From the NCBI GenBank assembly GCA_900552855.1, contig USBG01000047.1, positions 1 to 11,512 on the forward strand: a stretch of DNA of 11,512 nt, given 5' to 3'. Positions 1 to 6,929 of this stretch are shown here, one piece after another; positions within the stretch are counted from its first letter, which is position 1; each line of letters begins with the position of its first letter. The stretch is from an uncultured Phascolarctobacterium sp. (GTDB lineage: Bacteria > Bacillota > Negativicutes > Acidaminococcales > Acidaminococcaceae). The position numbers and the translations under genes are program-made. The notes under the pieces are model-generated. The model saw only the letters and a list, made by a program, of their open reading frames with translations. It was not told the origin of the DNA and searched no databases.

Positions 1-154
1 CCACACCAGCAAAGGCAATATGACCCAATCCGTCACCAATCAAGGATTGACGCCGCAGCACCAAAAAGCTGCCTATAAGAGGACAAATAGTAGCCATAAT
101 AAGACCAGCAAGCCATGCGCGCTGCATAAATTCCATTTCTAACATTTCCAGCAT
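1..154 (-). CDS. Zinc/manganese-type ABC transporter permease (ZnuB-like), 5' part only
   Basis: Membrane subunit of a metal uptake ABC importer; only the first 51 codons are present and the gene runs off the left edge. The translation begins MLEMLEMEFMQRAWLAGLIM and continues through a hydrophobic first helix (about residues 11-31) into LRRQSLIGDGLGHIAFAGV. That RR(Q/M)SL-GDGL-H-AFAG pattern is characteristic of the ABC-3 permease family (ZnuB, MntB, TroC). The start is the ATG at 154, preceded by AGAGGTT at 161-167, which overlaps the stop of the ATPase gene. Translation is therefore probably coupled in the order binding protein, ATPase, permease. Zinc rather than manganese is inferred from the lipoprotein gene. 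The remaining length and helix count cannot be judged here. Confidence 0.85.
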   Translation of the reverse strand, partial: MLEMLEMEFMQRAWLAGLIMATICPLIGSFLVLRRQSLIGDGLGHIAFAGV

Positions 155-165
155 AAAAACAACCT

Positions 166-885
166 CTATCTATAAAAATAACCATGAGCATGGTGATGCT
201 TCAATGCCGCATGCACATCACCACGGAAGCACACGCCATGATTAATACACAGTGCGCTTTTAGCAGCCTCTGCCGCCAGCTCCAAATCATGAGAAATCAT
301 GATAATAGTAACGCCCTGCTCCCTATTAATGCGTGCTAGCATTTCATAAAGCGCTTCTTTAGAGCTAGTATCGATGCCTGTAGCAGGCTCGTCTAAAAGC
401 AAGATTTCTGGTCGTTTAACCATAGCTCGTGCTAAAAACACACGCTGCTGCTGACCACCACTCAGCTCACCAATCTTACGATGACGCAGGCCTTGTAGCT
501 GAAATTGCTCCAAAAGCTCATTAACTCGGGCCTTTTGCTCACCACTAAAAAAAGGTAATCCTATACGTCCATCCAAAAGACCTAAGGACACAACCTCCTC
601 CACACTAATAGGAAAGCTGCGCTGCATTCTTAAAGGATTTTGTGCTACATAACCAACCTTCTGCCAATCATCAAACTGTTCTATTGGCTGTCCATAGTAG
701 TAAATCTCACCTGCTGTAGGTGGAATAACATTGGCCAGCATCTTCATCAGAGTACTTTTACCAGCGCCATTAGCACCAATGACAGCCACAAAGTCCCCCT
801 TAGGAATATCTAAATCAAGCTTATGAAAAACCCAGCCCTCACCATAATCGAAGCCCAGGTTCTTCACCTTAATAATACTCTCCAT
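166..885 (-). CDS. znuC: Metal ABC transporter ATP-binding protein (ZnuC-like)
   Basis: Cytoplasmic ATPase that powers the metal importer. Numbered from the ATG at 885 (239 aa): Walker A GANGAGKS at 38-45, a Q-loop region near YVAQNP (80-84), signature LSGGQ at 141-145, Walker B ILLLDEP at 161-167, and the switch histidine in ISHD at H199. This is the full-length single-domain size of the family. Another in-frame ATG lies at 891, but AGAGG is directly adjacent to it and sits 6 nt before the ATG at 885, so 885 is the better start. The gene begins 9 nt after the stop of the lipoprotein gene and its stop lies in the ribosome binding site of the permease gene. The C-terminus is histidine-rich (KHHHAHG at 229-235), which may bind metal. 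ZnuC fits the neighbours best; the ATPase alone does not separate zinc from manganese. Confidence 0.85.
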   Translation of the reverse strand: MESIIKVKNLGFDYGEGWVFHKLDLDIPKGDFVAVIGANGAGKSTLMKMLANVIPPTAGEIYYYGQPIEQFDDWQKVGYVAQNPLRMQRSFPISVEEVVSLGLLDGRIGLPFFSGEQKARVNELLEQFQLQGLRHRKIGELSGGQQQRVFLARAMVKRPEILLLDEPATGIDTSSKEALYEMLARINREQGVTIIMISHDLELAAEAAKSALCINHGVCFRGDVHAALKHHHAHGYFYR

Positions 886-894
886 TTTCATCCT

Positions 895-1767
895 CTATTC
901 ATTCAATGCCTTTTCAAGATTAGATACATTACGCTGCATAATCTTAATATAAGTTAAATTTTCCTTACGTCCTTCCTCATCCAATCCCTCTAAAGGGTCA
1001 AGCACAGAAACCTGCGCTCCTGTTTCCTCTGCTAAAAGCTTAGCAATCTTAGGACTGGACAATGTTTCAAAGAAAATATATTTTACATCCTCACGACGCA
1101 CAGTATTTATCAAACGCTGCAAATCTGCAGGAGTAGGCTCCGCCTCAGGTGAAAGACCAGCAATAGCTAATTGACGTAAGCCATAATCATTAGCCAAGTG
1201 GCCAAAAGCAGCATGAGCAGTTACAAAGCTTTTTCTTTTAGCAGAAGCACTAATTTGCTCTAACTGTTTATCCAAGGCAGCTAGCTCTGCACAATATTTT
1301 TTGCTATTAGCAAGGTAATAATCCGCATTAGCCTTATCAGCAGCACAGAAAGCATCCGTAATACGCTCAACCTCAGCTATAGCCTTTTTGGGACTAAGCC
1401 AAATGTGCGGGTCCTGCTTGCCATTACATTCATACAAACCATCGCCGGCCTGTACTCCCATAATATTTCTTTCACTAAGAGCCGTTAAAGCCTGCTCTGC
1501 CCAAGGCTCTACAATGCCATTATATACAAAAACCTTGGAGCGTCCCAATTTAGTCAAATCCTTCGGAGCAGGCTCCCAATCGTGGGGCTCAGCACCTGCA
1601 GGCACCATAGTAGTAACCTGTACTTTATCTCCACCTACAGCCTTTGCAAATTCAGCCATAGGATAAAAGCTTGCAGCAACCTGCAGCTTATTTTTATCAG
1701 CAGTATCAGAACTGCCACAGCCGCTTAGCATAAGCATACATAAGCATAATAAAAGTATTTTTTTCAT
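895..1767 (-). CDS. znuA: Zinc-type ABC transporter substrate-binding lipoprotein (ZnuA-like)
   Basis: Extracytoplasmic metal-binding lipoprotein of the cluster A-I family (ZnuA/TroA/AdcA). From the ATG at 1767 (290 aa) it has a lysine start and hydrophobic signal, a lipobox LSGC with Cys17, then two lobes. The likely metal ligands are H62 (PHDWEP), H121 (DPHIW), H185 (TAHAAFG) and D257 (LDPLEG). The stretch GLSPEAEPTPADL (204-216) resembles zinc-type members. The long histidine-rich loop that many ZnuA proteins carry before the second ligand is absent; that segment is short (about 108-120). A longer frame opens at 1791, but AAGGAGG at 1775-1781 sits 7 nt before the ATG at 1767, which settles the start. 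First gene of the znu operon. Zinc specificity is inferred; manganese remains possible. Confidence 0.85.
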   Translation of the reverse strand: MKKILLLCLCMLMLSGCGSSDTADKNKLQVAASFYPMAEFAKAVGGDKVQVTTMVPAGAEPHDWEPAPKDLTKLGRSKVFVYNGIVEPWAEQALTALSERNIMGVQAGDGLYECNGKQDPHIWLSPKKAIAEVERITDAFCAADKANADYYLANSKKYCAELAALDKQLEQISASAKRKSFVTAHAAFGHLANDYGLRQLAIAGLSPEAEPTPADLQRLINTVRREDVKYIFFETLSSPKIAKLLAEETGAQVSVLDPLEGLDEEGRKENLTYIKIMQRNVSNLEKALNE

Positions 1768-1778
1768 AAGCATTCCTC

Positions 1779-1792
1779 CTTGCCGCAGCAAG
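1779..1792 (-). promoter_or_regulatory. Small hairpin abutting the znuA ribosome binding site
   Basis: On the mRNA strand CTTGC-TGCG-GCAAG forms a 5-bp stem with a 4-nt loop, and its last three bases are the first three of the AAGGAGG Shine-Dalgarno. It could partly hide the ribosome binding site, but the stem is short and may be incidental. Confidence 0.3.
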
Positions 1793-1842
1793 CATAAATC
1801 TATCTTTTTAATAAATAGGCCTAGTAATCCATTGTCTATAAT

Positions 1843-1872
1843 ATTGTAGCATATTTTGCGATACTCCGTCGA
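1843..1872 (-). promoter_or_regulatory. Candidate promoter of the znuACB operon
   Basis: Read on the minus strand: -35 TCGACG (1872-1867), an 18-bp spacer, and -10 TACAAT (1848-1843) preceded by TGC, giving an extended -10 (TGCTACAAT). The leader to the znuA start is about 70 nt. I could not recognise a convincing Zur or MntR operator here. The -35 matches consensus at 4 of 6 positions and the -10 at 5 of 6. Confidence 0.45.
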
Positions 1873-1916
1873 TTTTTTACATCTACAATTTATTTAAGCT
1901 AGCTGAGTAAATTTAT

Positions 1917-1945
1917 TTGCTTATTTTTTTCTGCTGTACTACAAT
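1917..1945 (+). promoter_or_regulatory. Candidate promoter of the nicotinamidase-like gene
   Basis: TTGCTT (1917-1922), a 17-bp spacer and TACAAT (1940-1945) precede the gene by about 30 nt. The -10 is good and the -35 weak. It is back to back with the znu promoter about 45 bp away, so the two could influence each other. Confidence 0.45.
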
Positions 1946-1978
1946 AGTACTAATTAAAATTGAGAAGAGGATGTGTTT

Positions 1979-2620
1979 ATGATGAATTTACCTGAAAAGC
2001 AATATATTGCAGCATTTGACATTGATGCACAAAACACCTTCACTCCCGTTTGCCCCAATGAATTACCAGTTGTAGACGGAGATAAAATTGTAGACGAACT
2101 CAATGCTCAAGCAAAATTCGCCAGCCTGCGTATAGGCTCTCGTGATGCTCATTCCATGAATGCTTTGTGGATTAGTGACGCAGACCATGCACCCCTCACT
2201 CCTGTTGCAGGCAATCATCCTGATGTAGATATCCACTGGCCTGCTCACGCTATTATTGGTACCAAAGGCTTTGACTTCATTGATGGTCTTGACCCTAGTG
2301 CCTATGATTTCCAAGTATTCAAAGGTATCGAACTTGACAAGCATCCCTACGGCGCCTGCTACCACGACCTGAAGAACACTCTTTCCACCGGTGCTATTGA
2401 ATACCTGCGCTGCCATAACATTACCACCGTAATCTGCGGTGGCTTGGCAACTGACTACTGCGTAAAAAACACCGTACTACAGCTCCGTACCGCTGGCTTT
2501 GAGGTAATCTTAAACAAAGCTGCCTGCCGTGGTATTGCTCCCGAAACCATAGCTGCTGCTATGGAAGAAATGGCTGCTGCTGGCGTACACTTTGTAGAAT
2601 GCGCAGCTGAATTGGCATAA
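1979..2620 (+). CDS. Isochorismatase-fold cysteine hydrolase, nicotinamidase-like
   Basis: Probable amidase of the nicotinamidase (PncA) branch of the isochorismatase superfamily; PncA converts nicotinamide to nicotinate in NAD salvage. Numbered from the ATG at 1979 (213 aa), the catalytic triad is visible: D16 in DAQNTF, K115 in FKGIE and C161 in GGLATDYCVKNT. Metal ligands D56 and H58 (RDAHS) and H90 (WPAHAIIGTKG) are present. The histidine that often follows in DxHxxxH is replaced by A62, and the usual DSYSGF-type segment after the lysine reads DKHPYGA. A GTG start at 1973 is possible, but AGAGG (1966-1970) is 8 nt from the ATG at 1979. It is the only plus-strand gene and is monocistronic. 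Nicotinamidase is the best guess; another small amide is possible. Confidence 0.75.
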   Translation: MMNLPEKQYIAAFDIDAQNTFTPVCPNELPVVDGDKIVDELNAQAKFASLRIGSRDAHSMNALWISDADHAPLTPVAGNHPDVDIHWPAHAIIGTKGFDFIDGLDPSAYDFQVFKGIELDKHPYGACYHDLKNTLSTGAIEYLRCHNITTVICGGLATDYCVKNTVLQLRTAGFEVILNKAACRGIAPETIAAAMEEMAAAGVHFVECAAELA

Positions 2621-2640
2621 GTAAATATTGTTTTATTTAC
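2621..2640 (+). repeat. AT-rich inverted repeat after the nicotinamidase-like gene
   Basis: GTAAATA and TATTTAC (7 bp) flank a 6-nt loop, starting one base after the stop codon. The stem is AT-only apart from one pair and no T-run follows, so it is a weak 3'-end structure rather than a terminator. Confidence 0.4.
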
Positions 2641-2707
2641 AGTAAAGCAGCCGCAAATTCAAGAAATAAAACAACCATATAAATACAATCTAAAGTTTAC
2701 ACAAAGC

Positions 2708-2750
2708 AAAATAGCTAGGATTTGATAAAAACTCAAATCCTAGCTATTTT
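2708..2750 (+). terminator. Perfect 18-bp hairpin, likely terminator of the nicotinamidase-like gene
   Basis: The arms 2708-2725 and 2733-2750 are exact reverse complements of 18 bp around a 7-nt loop (TAAAAAC). The right arm ends in TTTT on the plus strand and the left arm ends in TTTT on the minus strand, so it can act in both directions. It lies 87 nt after the stop codon. The T-tract is short, so termination efficiency is uncertain. Confidence 0.65.
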
Positions 2751-2882
2751 CGCATATTAGGCTATCTTTTCCCTATCTTCTTTGTGTATTACACACTAAT
2801 TACATAGCTAAAGACTTATTTTCTAATCACAAACCTACTATATCAGACCATATATATTTCTAGCTTGTCTATATTAAAATGT

Positions 2883-2937
2883 AAAACACCCCCAAGGTAA
2901 AGAATATTACGGCTATTCAAAACCTTAGGGGTGTTTT
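2883..2937 (-). terminator. Terminator hairpin after the M20 amidohydrolase gene, probably bidirectional
   Basis: The arms 2883-2898 and 2922-2937 pair at 15 of 16 positions and contain a GC-rich core (CACCCC with GGGGTG). Within the loop, GAATA (2902-2906) and TATTC (2914-2918) form an inner stem separated from the outer one by a symmetric AAA/AAA internal loop. T-rich tracts follow on both strands. It begins 27 nt past the amidohydrolase stop. The rest of 2751-2882 and 2938-2964 shows no gene or RNA that I can recognise. Confidence 0.75.
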
Positions 2938-2964
2938 TCTGTTTACTAATTAATCAACTATATA

Positions 2965-4197
2965 TTATTTTGCAGTCAGCTTACGTAGAACCACATCTAA
3001 AAGCTCTACACCATGCAAAATTTCCTCAGGACGGCTCAGCTCCTCCTTAGCATGGCTAACGCCATTAATACTGGGCACAAAAATCATACCAGTTGGCACA
3101 CCTGCCTTGGCAAAAATTTGCGCATCATGGCCTGCCCAACTTGGCAGCTTTACTGCGTTGAGCTTAATTTCCTCTGCAGCTTCTACCATAGTGTTGATAA
3201 TCTCCTCATTCATCGGCATAGCAAAGTTGTGGAAGTCACCTACAATTTCATACTCCACATTATTATCGGCTACAGCAGCAGCAATAACCTTCATAACCAT
3301 CTCTCTAACCTCTCGAAGAATGTCATCAGAGTAAGAGCGCGTTTCAATACACAGGCTTACTTTGCCAGGAACGATATTAGGAACATTGGGTTCAACAGTA
3401 AAGCTGCCAACAGTAGCCACAAAGCGCTTATCCTTACGAGCCAGCGCCTGTACACCTAAAGCAATGGCAGCACCTGCAGCCACTGCATCCTTACGGCGAT
3501 GCATAGCAGTTGTGCCTGCATGATTGGACTCTCCCTTTAATACTAAATGCAGACGATCAAAGCCTACGATACTAGTTACAATGCCAGCAGGTAGCTTTTG
3601 CTCATCCAGCTCTGCTCCCTGCTCAATATGCAGCTCAATAAACGCAGCTGGCATTACAGCCTTAGCCGCAGCCTGCAATGCATTACTTGGCAATCCAGCA
3701 AAGGCTAAGCAATCAGCCAAGGTTCCATCCTGCACTGCGCAAGGAATATCCGTTGCATTTTGCCTAATAAATTCACCACAGCGCACACGAACGCCAAAGC
3801 ACGCCATACCAAAGGATGTGCCCTCCTCTTCAATGGTAGCAATAACCTGCAGACTACGCTTAGGAATATAATTCTCCTCATGCCAGCTTCGTACTACCTC
3901 AAGAGCAGAAACTGCACCTAAAATTCCATCAAAGTTACCTCCTCTGGGAACAGTATCCAGATGTGATCCGCTCATAACAGGAGCTAAGTCAGCTTCGCTT
4001 CCCTTGTAGGTACCTACAAGATTTCCTATAGGATCAACTACAACCTCCATACCAAGGTTGAGCATTTCCTGACGCAAATACTCCTGAGCTGCCAAAAACT
4101 CTTTTGAGTAAGATAATCTAGTAGTGCCACCTTCAGGTACAGCACCAAATCCAGCAATTGTATTCAATGTTGCTTGAATACGTTCGTTTCTAATCAT
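2965..4197 (-). CDS. M20-family zinc amidohydrolase (N-carbamoyl-L-amino-acid hydrolase / allantoate amidohydrolase type)
   Basis: Cytoplasmic metal-dependent amidase of 410 aa, the usual length for the AmaB/HyuC/AllC branch, which hydrolyses N-carbamoyl amino acids, ureidopropionate or allantoate. The dinuclear metal site is visible: H79 (GSHLDTVPRGG), D90 (NFDGILG), E124/E125 (IEEEGTSF), H190 (ELHIEQG) and H382 (GVSHAKEE). The inserted dimerisation domain (about 205-320) opens with the conserved NHAGTTAMHRRKDA segment. The family's GSR after the EEEG motif reads GVR (135-137). The start ATG at 4197 has GGAGTG upstream; that site overlaps the end of the HAD gene, whose stop is 5 nt away, so the two are co-translated. 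No hydantoinase, allantoinase or carbamate kinase gene is nearby, so the substrate is not indicated. Family is secure, substrate open. Confidence 0.85.
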   Translation of the reverse strand: MIRNERIQATLNTIAGFGAVPEGGTTRLSYSKEFLAAQEYLRQEMLNLGMEVVVDPIGNLVGTYKGSEADLAPVMSGSHLDTVPRGGNFDGILGAVSALEVVRSWHEENYIPKRSLQVIATIEEEGTSFGMACFGVRVRCGEFIRQNATDIPCAVQDGTLADCLAFAGLPSNALQAAAKAVMPAAFIELHIEQGAELDEQKLPAGIVTSIVGFDRLHLVLKGESNHAGTTAMHRRKDAVAAGAAIALGVQALARKDKRFVATVGSFTVEPNVPNIVPGKVSLCIETRSYSDDILREVREMVMKVIAAAVADNNVEYEIVGDFHNFAMPMNEEIINTMVEAAEEIKLNAVKLPSWAGHDAQIFAKAGVPTGMIFVPSINGVSHAKEELSRPEEILHGVELLDVVLRKLTAK

Positions 4198-4202
4198 TTA
4201 TA

Positions 4203-5012
4203 TCACTCCAAATAGGTTAAAATTTCTTTTGCATGGGGCAGTATAATATCAGGCTTAATGCTGCCCTGCTCCACATCATCCATAGTTGCCTCACCAGTAA
4301 GAACCATAATAGAAAGGATATCATTATTCAAGCCAAAGGCAATATCTGTTGCTAAACGGTCACCTACCATAGCAATCTCATCCTTTTTATAGCCAGTACG
4401 ATCAAGAACAACATCAACCATATATTCATAGGGCTTGCCAAAAATAAGCTCAGGAGCTTTGCCTGTTGCAGTTTTAATTAGTTCAATCATGGCACCTGTA
4501 TCAGGAATAAATTCGCCGCCTTCAATGGGACAACGAACATCGGGATGAGTTGCTACATAAGGCACACCCTTATCAATTAAACGGCAGGCAATAGTAAGAC
4601 GCTCATAGGTCAGCGTTTGGTCAAAGCCTAAAACAACATAATCAGCGCCCTCTTCTAATGTATTGGTCATATTAAAGCCAGCTTCACGAATAGTTTCCTG
4701 CAGCTGCGGTGTACCTAATACAAAAAGACGTGCCTCAGGCTTATACTTTAACATCCAGTTAGTAAGTGCATCAGAGGAAATAAGCACATTTTCCTTCACG
4801 ACAGGCACACCCAGTCTATTCATCTTTTGCACATAATGGTCATGGCTACGAGAAGAATTATTAGTCAGCAGATAATATTCACGACCGCTAGCCTTAAGCT
4901 TATCAAAAAAGCCCTCCATACCAGGAATCAGCGTATCACCTAAATTAATTGTTCCATCCATATCAAAAAGAAAGCACTTGATATTCTTCAAGCGCGCATA
5001 ATCATAGCTCAT
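4203..5012 (-). CDS. HAD-superfamily phosphatase, NagD/4-nitrophenylphosphatase-like (cap type C2)
   Basis: Soluble sugar- or nucleotide-phosphate phosphatase of the NagD-like subfamily, 269 aa as usual. Motif I is FDMDGT with nucleophile D17 and acid/base D19; motif II is LLTNNSS (T50); the C2 cap spans roughly 85-180 and includes YVATHPDVRCP; motif III is K193 in FGKP; motif IV is GDRLATD with D218 and D223. The start ATG at 5012 follows AGGAGG by 5 nt. It is the first gene of a two-gene operon with the M20 amidohydrolase. Substrates of this subfamily are broad (nucleoside monophosphates, small sugar phosphates), so no specific role can be assigned. A link to the amidohydrolase step is only inferred from coupling. 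Confidence 0.85.
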   Translation of the reverse strand: MSYDYARLKNIKCFLFDMDGTINLGDTLIPGMEGFFDKLKASGREYYLLTNNSSRSHDHYVQKMNRLGVPVVKENVLISSDALTNWMLKYKPEARLFVLGTPQLQETIREAGFNMTNTLEEGADYVVLGFDQTLTYERLTIACRLIDKGVPYVATHPDVRCPIEGGEFIPDTGAMIELIKTATGKAPELIFGKPYEYMVDVVLDRTGYKKDEIAMVGDRLATDIAFGLNNDILSIMVLTGEATMDDVEQGSIKPDIILPHAKEILTYLE

Positions 5013-5043
5013 ATAGTCCTCCTAAAAATGCGTTATTTCATCT

Positions 5044-5072
5044 ATTATAATGCATATAATGCATTTACGCAA
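5044..5072 (-). promoter_or_regulatory. Promoter of the HAD/M20 operon with a symmetric element in the spacer
   Basis: On the minus strand TTGCGT (5072-5067), 17 bp, TATAAT (5049-5044): a consensus -10 and optimal spacing. The spacer holds ATGCAT-ATA-ATGCAT at 5050-5064, two 6-bp palindromes in a larger dyad. A repressor bound there would block RNA polymerase, so it is a good candidate operator. The regulator is unknown. The leader to the start codon is about 25 nt. Confidence 0.55.
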
Positions 5073-5100
5073 TTTTAGCACGTATTTTAGCGCTACAAAC

Positions 5101-5131
5101 ACAAAAGACCGCACCAGCTAGTGATGCGGTC
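5101..5131 (-). terminator. Rho-independent terminator after the ABC importer operon
   Basis: On the minus strand GACCGCATCA pairs with TGGTGCGGTC (10 bp, one G-U) around a 5-nt loop (5131-5107), followed by TTTTGTGTTTG. It lies about 50 nt past the ATPase stop and just upstream of the HAD promoter, insulating the two units. Confidence 0.85.
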
Positions 5132-5181
5132 CCCTTTCCATCTTAACTTAACAATCTATCCAAGAGTTCTATAATTATCTT

Positions 5182-5976
5182 TTAGCCAAGCAGCAGTCTA
5201 TCACTTGCCATTTCAGAACCACTGGCCTTTTCAAACATTTCTAAAAGGTCAGGAATTTCTAAATTCTTTTTGTCATCGCCCTTGACGTCAATAATAACAC
5301 GTCCACTATGCAGCATAATCAAGCGATTGCCAAAACGCAGTGCATCACGCATGTTATGAGTAATCATTAAGGCCGTTAAATTATCACGAGTAACAATTTT
5401 TTCTGTAAGGTCAAGCACCTTAGCTGCAGTTTTAGGGTCTAAAGCAGCAGTGTGCTCGTCTAAAAGCAACAGCTTGGGCTTTTTTAATGTTGCCATAAGC
5501 AGCGTAAGAGCCTGACGCTGTCCACCACTTAAAAGACCAACCTTAGCAGTCATACGGTCCTCTAAGCCTAAATCAAGCTCCTTTAACAGCTCATAAAAAC
5601 GCTTATGCTGCTCTTCAGGCAAGCTCCAGGAAAAGCCCGGGCGCTGTCCACGACGTGCGGCAATAGAAAGATTTTCTTCAATCTGCATACCAGCAGCAGT
5701 GCCCATCATAGGGTCCTGAAAAACACGTCCAATATATTTAGCACGCTTATGCTCCGGCCATTTTGTAATGTCCTCGCCGTCAATAACAATACTTCCCTTA
5801 TCAATAGGAAAGACTCCGGCAATAGCGTTTAACATTGTGGATTTGCCGGCGCCATTGCCACCAATTACAGTAACAAAATCACCAGGCTCAAGATGAAGAT
5901 TCAAACCCTGTAATGCTTTCTTTTCATTAATAGTTCCAGGAAAGAAAGTTTTAAAAATATTATCTACGTGTAACAT
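5182..5976 (-). CDS. ABC transporter ATP-binding protein of a PF04392-type importer (TrpZ-like)
   Basis: Cytoplasmic ATPase of 264 aa serving the adjacent permease and lipoprotein. Walker A GGNGAGKS at 39-46, signature LSGGQ at 149-153, Walker B LLLLDE ending at E174, D-loop and H207 in ITHN. The Walker B stretch reads LLLDEHTAALDPKTA, with His instead of the usual Pro after the catalytic Glu; this wording is typical of ATPases linked to PF04392 binding proteins. The ATG at 5976 overlaps the permease stop by one base (TAATG), so translation is coupled. Homologous systems include the streptococcal TrpXYZ tryptophan importers, but the ligand here is not shown by the sequence. Confidence 0.85.
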   Translation of the reverse strand: MLHVDNIFKTFFPGTINEKKALQGLNLHLEPGDFVTVIGGNGAGKSTMLNAIAGVFPIDKGSIVIDGEDITKWPEHKRAKYIGRVFQDPMMGTAAGMQIEENLSIAARRGQRPGFSWSLPEEQHKRFYELLKELDLGLEDRMTAKVGLLSGGQRQALTLLMATLKKPKLLLLDEHTAALDPKTAAKVLDLTEKIVTRDNLTALMITHNMRDALRFGNRLIMLHSGRVIIDVKGDDKKNLEIPDLLEMFEKASGSEMASDRLLLG

Positions 5977-6860
5977 TAGCCAACCACCTTTCTGGAATTT
6001 AGCTTTGCCTTAATCAAGGGCAAAGACAGCGCAATTGCAACTAACACGGATGTGAAAAGCTTCAAATCATTAGGAGGCATACCCATTGCCAATACAGCTG
6101 CGATAACTATACGATAAACAACGGAGCCTAACACAACGGAAATAAGACAGTTTTTAAAGCTGCGGGTACCAAAAAGCACCTCACCAATAATTACAGATGC
6201 CAAGCCTATAACGATGGTACCGGTACCCATACCAACGTCAGCAAAGCCATTGCTTTGAGCAACCAAGGCACCAGAAACAGCAACAAGTCCATTGCTCATC
6301 AAAAGGCCAAGAATAATAGTTGTATCTGTATTAACGCCCTGTGCACGAATCATTTGCTGATTAAAGCCTGTTGCACGAATAGCCGCACCAATTTCTGTAC
6401 CAAAGAACCAATACAAAAATACACCAACAGCAACAGTTACAAGCAGACCAACCACAAAAGTTGTTTGCGCAGTATTCATACCTAAAACAGATTTAGCCAT
6501 TTTAAAGGCTGTATCAGCACCTAAAAGAGATAAATTTGCCTTACCCATGACACGTAAATTTACGGAATACAAAGCAATCATAGTTAAGATACCTGCTAAA
6601 AGAGCTGGTATCTTCATTTTGGTATGCAAAAGACCAGTTACAACACCAGCCAAGGTACCTGCAAGAAAAGCTCCTAAGAATGCTGCCACAGGTCCATATC
6701 CCGCCACCATCATAGTAGCCGCAGTTGCAGCACCTAAGGGAAAGCTTCCTTCAACAGTCAAATCAGCAATATCAAGCACACGGAAGGTAATATATACACC
6801 TAAGGCCATAACAGCCCAAAGCAGTCCCTGCGCCACAGTTGGAATCAATAAATCAATCAT
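5976..6860 (-). CDS. ABC transporter permease of a PF04392-type importer (TrpY-like)
   Basis: Integral membrane subunit of 294 aa with about eight to nine hydrophobic segments (roughly 6-26, 36-54, 57-78, 86-103, 133-153, 181-203, 211-232, 238-260 and 268-284). The motif FRVLDIADLTVEGSFPLGAA (26-45) is the hallmark of the permease found next to PF04392 binding proteins, in the branched-chain/ribose permease superfamily. A single permease gene suggests a homodimer. The ATG at 6860 is preceded by AAGGAG with a 6-nt gap. It is separated from the lipoprotein gene by a 69-bp gap holding a hairpin terminator, and overlaps the ATPase start by one base. Confidence 0.85.
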   Translation of the reverse strand: MIDLLIPTVAQGLLWAVMALGVYITFRVLDIADLTVEGSFPLGAATAATMMVAGYGPVAAFLGAFLAGTLAGVVTGLLHTKMKIPALLAGILTMIALYSVNLRVMGKANLSLLGADTAFKMAKSVLGMNTAQTTFVVGLLVTVAVGVFLYWFFGTEIGAAIRATGFNQQMIRAQGVNTDTTIILGLLMSNGLVAVSGALVAQSNGFADVGMGTGTIVIGLASVIIGEVLFGTRSFKNCLISVVLGSVVYRIVIAAVLAMGMPPNDLKLFTSVLVAIALSLPLIKAKLNSRKVVG

Positions 6861-6880
6861 AGCAATCTCCTTTGCTTGTC

Positions 6881-6918
6881 TAATAAAAAGAAGCCTGCCG
6901 AACTACGGCAGACTTCTT
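6881..6918 (-). terminator. Intra-operon terminator/attenuator between binding-protein and permease genes
   Basis: On the minus strand AAGAAGTCTGCCG (6918-6906) pairs with CGGCAGGCTTCTT (6900-6888): 13 bp with one G-U, 5-nt loop, followed by a T-rich tail TTTATTA. It begins 12 nt after the lipoprotein stop. A partial terminator here would give more lipoprotein than permease/ATPase mRNA; a 3'-stabilising stem-loop would have a similar effect. Confidence 0.8.
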
Positions 6919-6929
6919 AAACTTACCAA

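Noticed and set aside
1792..1972. Zur or MntR operator in the divergent znu/nicotinamidase-like promoter region
   Set aside because: No stretch resembled the known Firmicutes Zur or MntR boxes closely enough; TAGGCCTA and AGCTAGCT are short palindromes of a kind expected by chance.
2783..2795. Palindrome TGTGTATTACACA in the convergent intergenic region
   Set aside because: It is far from any promoter and lies between the ends of two convergent genes, so an operator role has no support.
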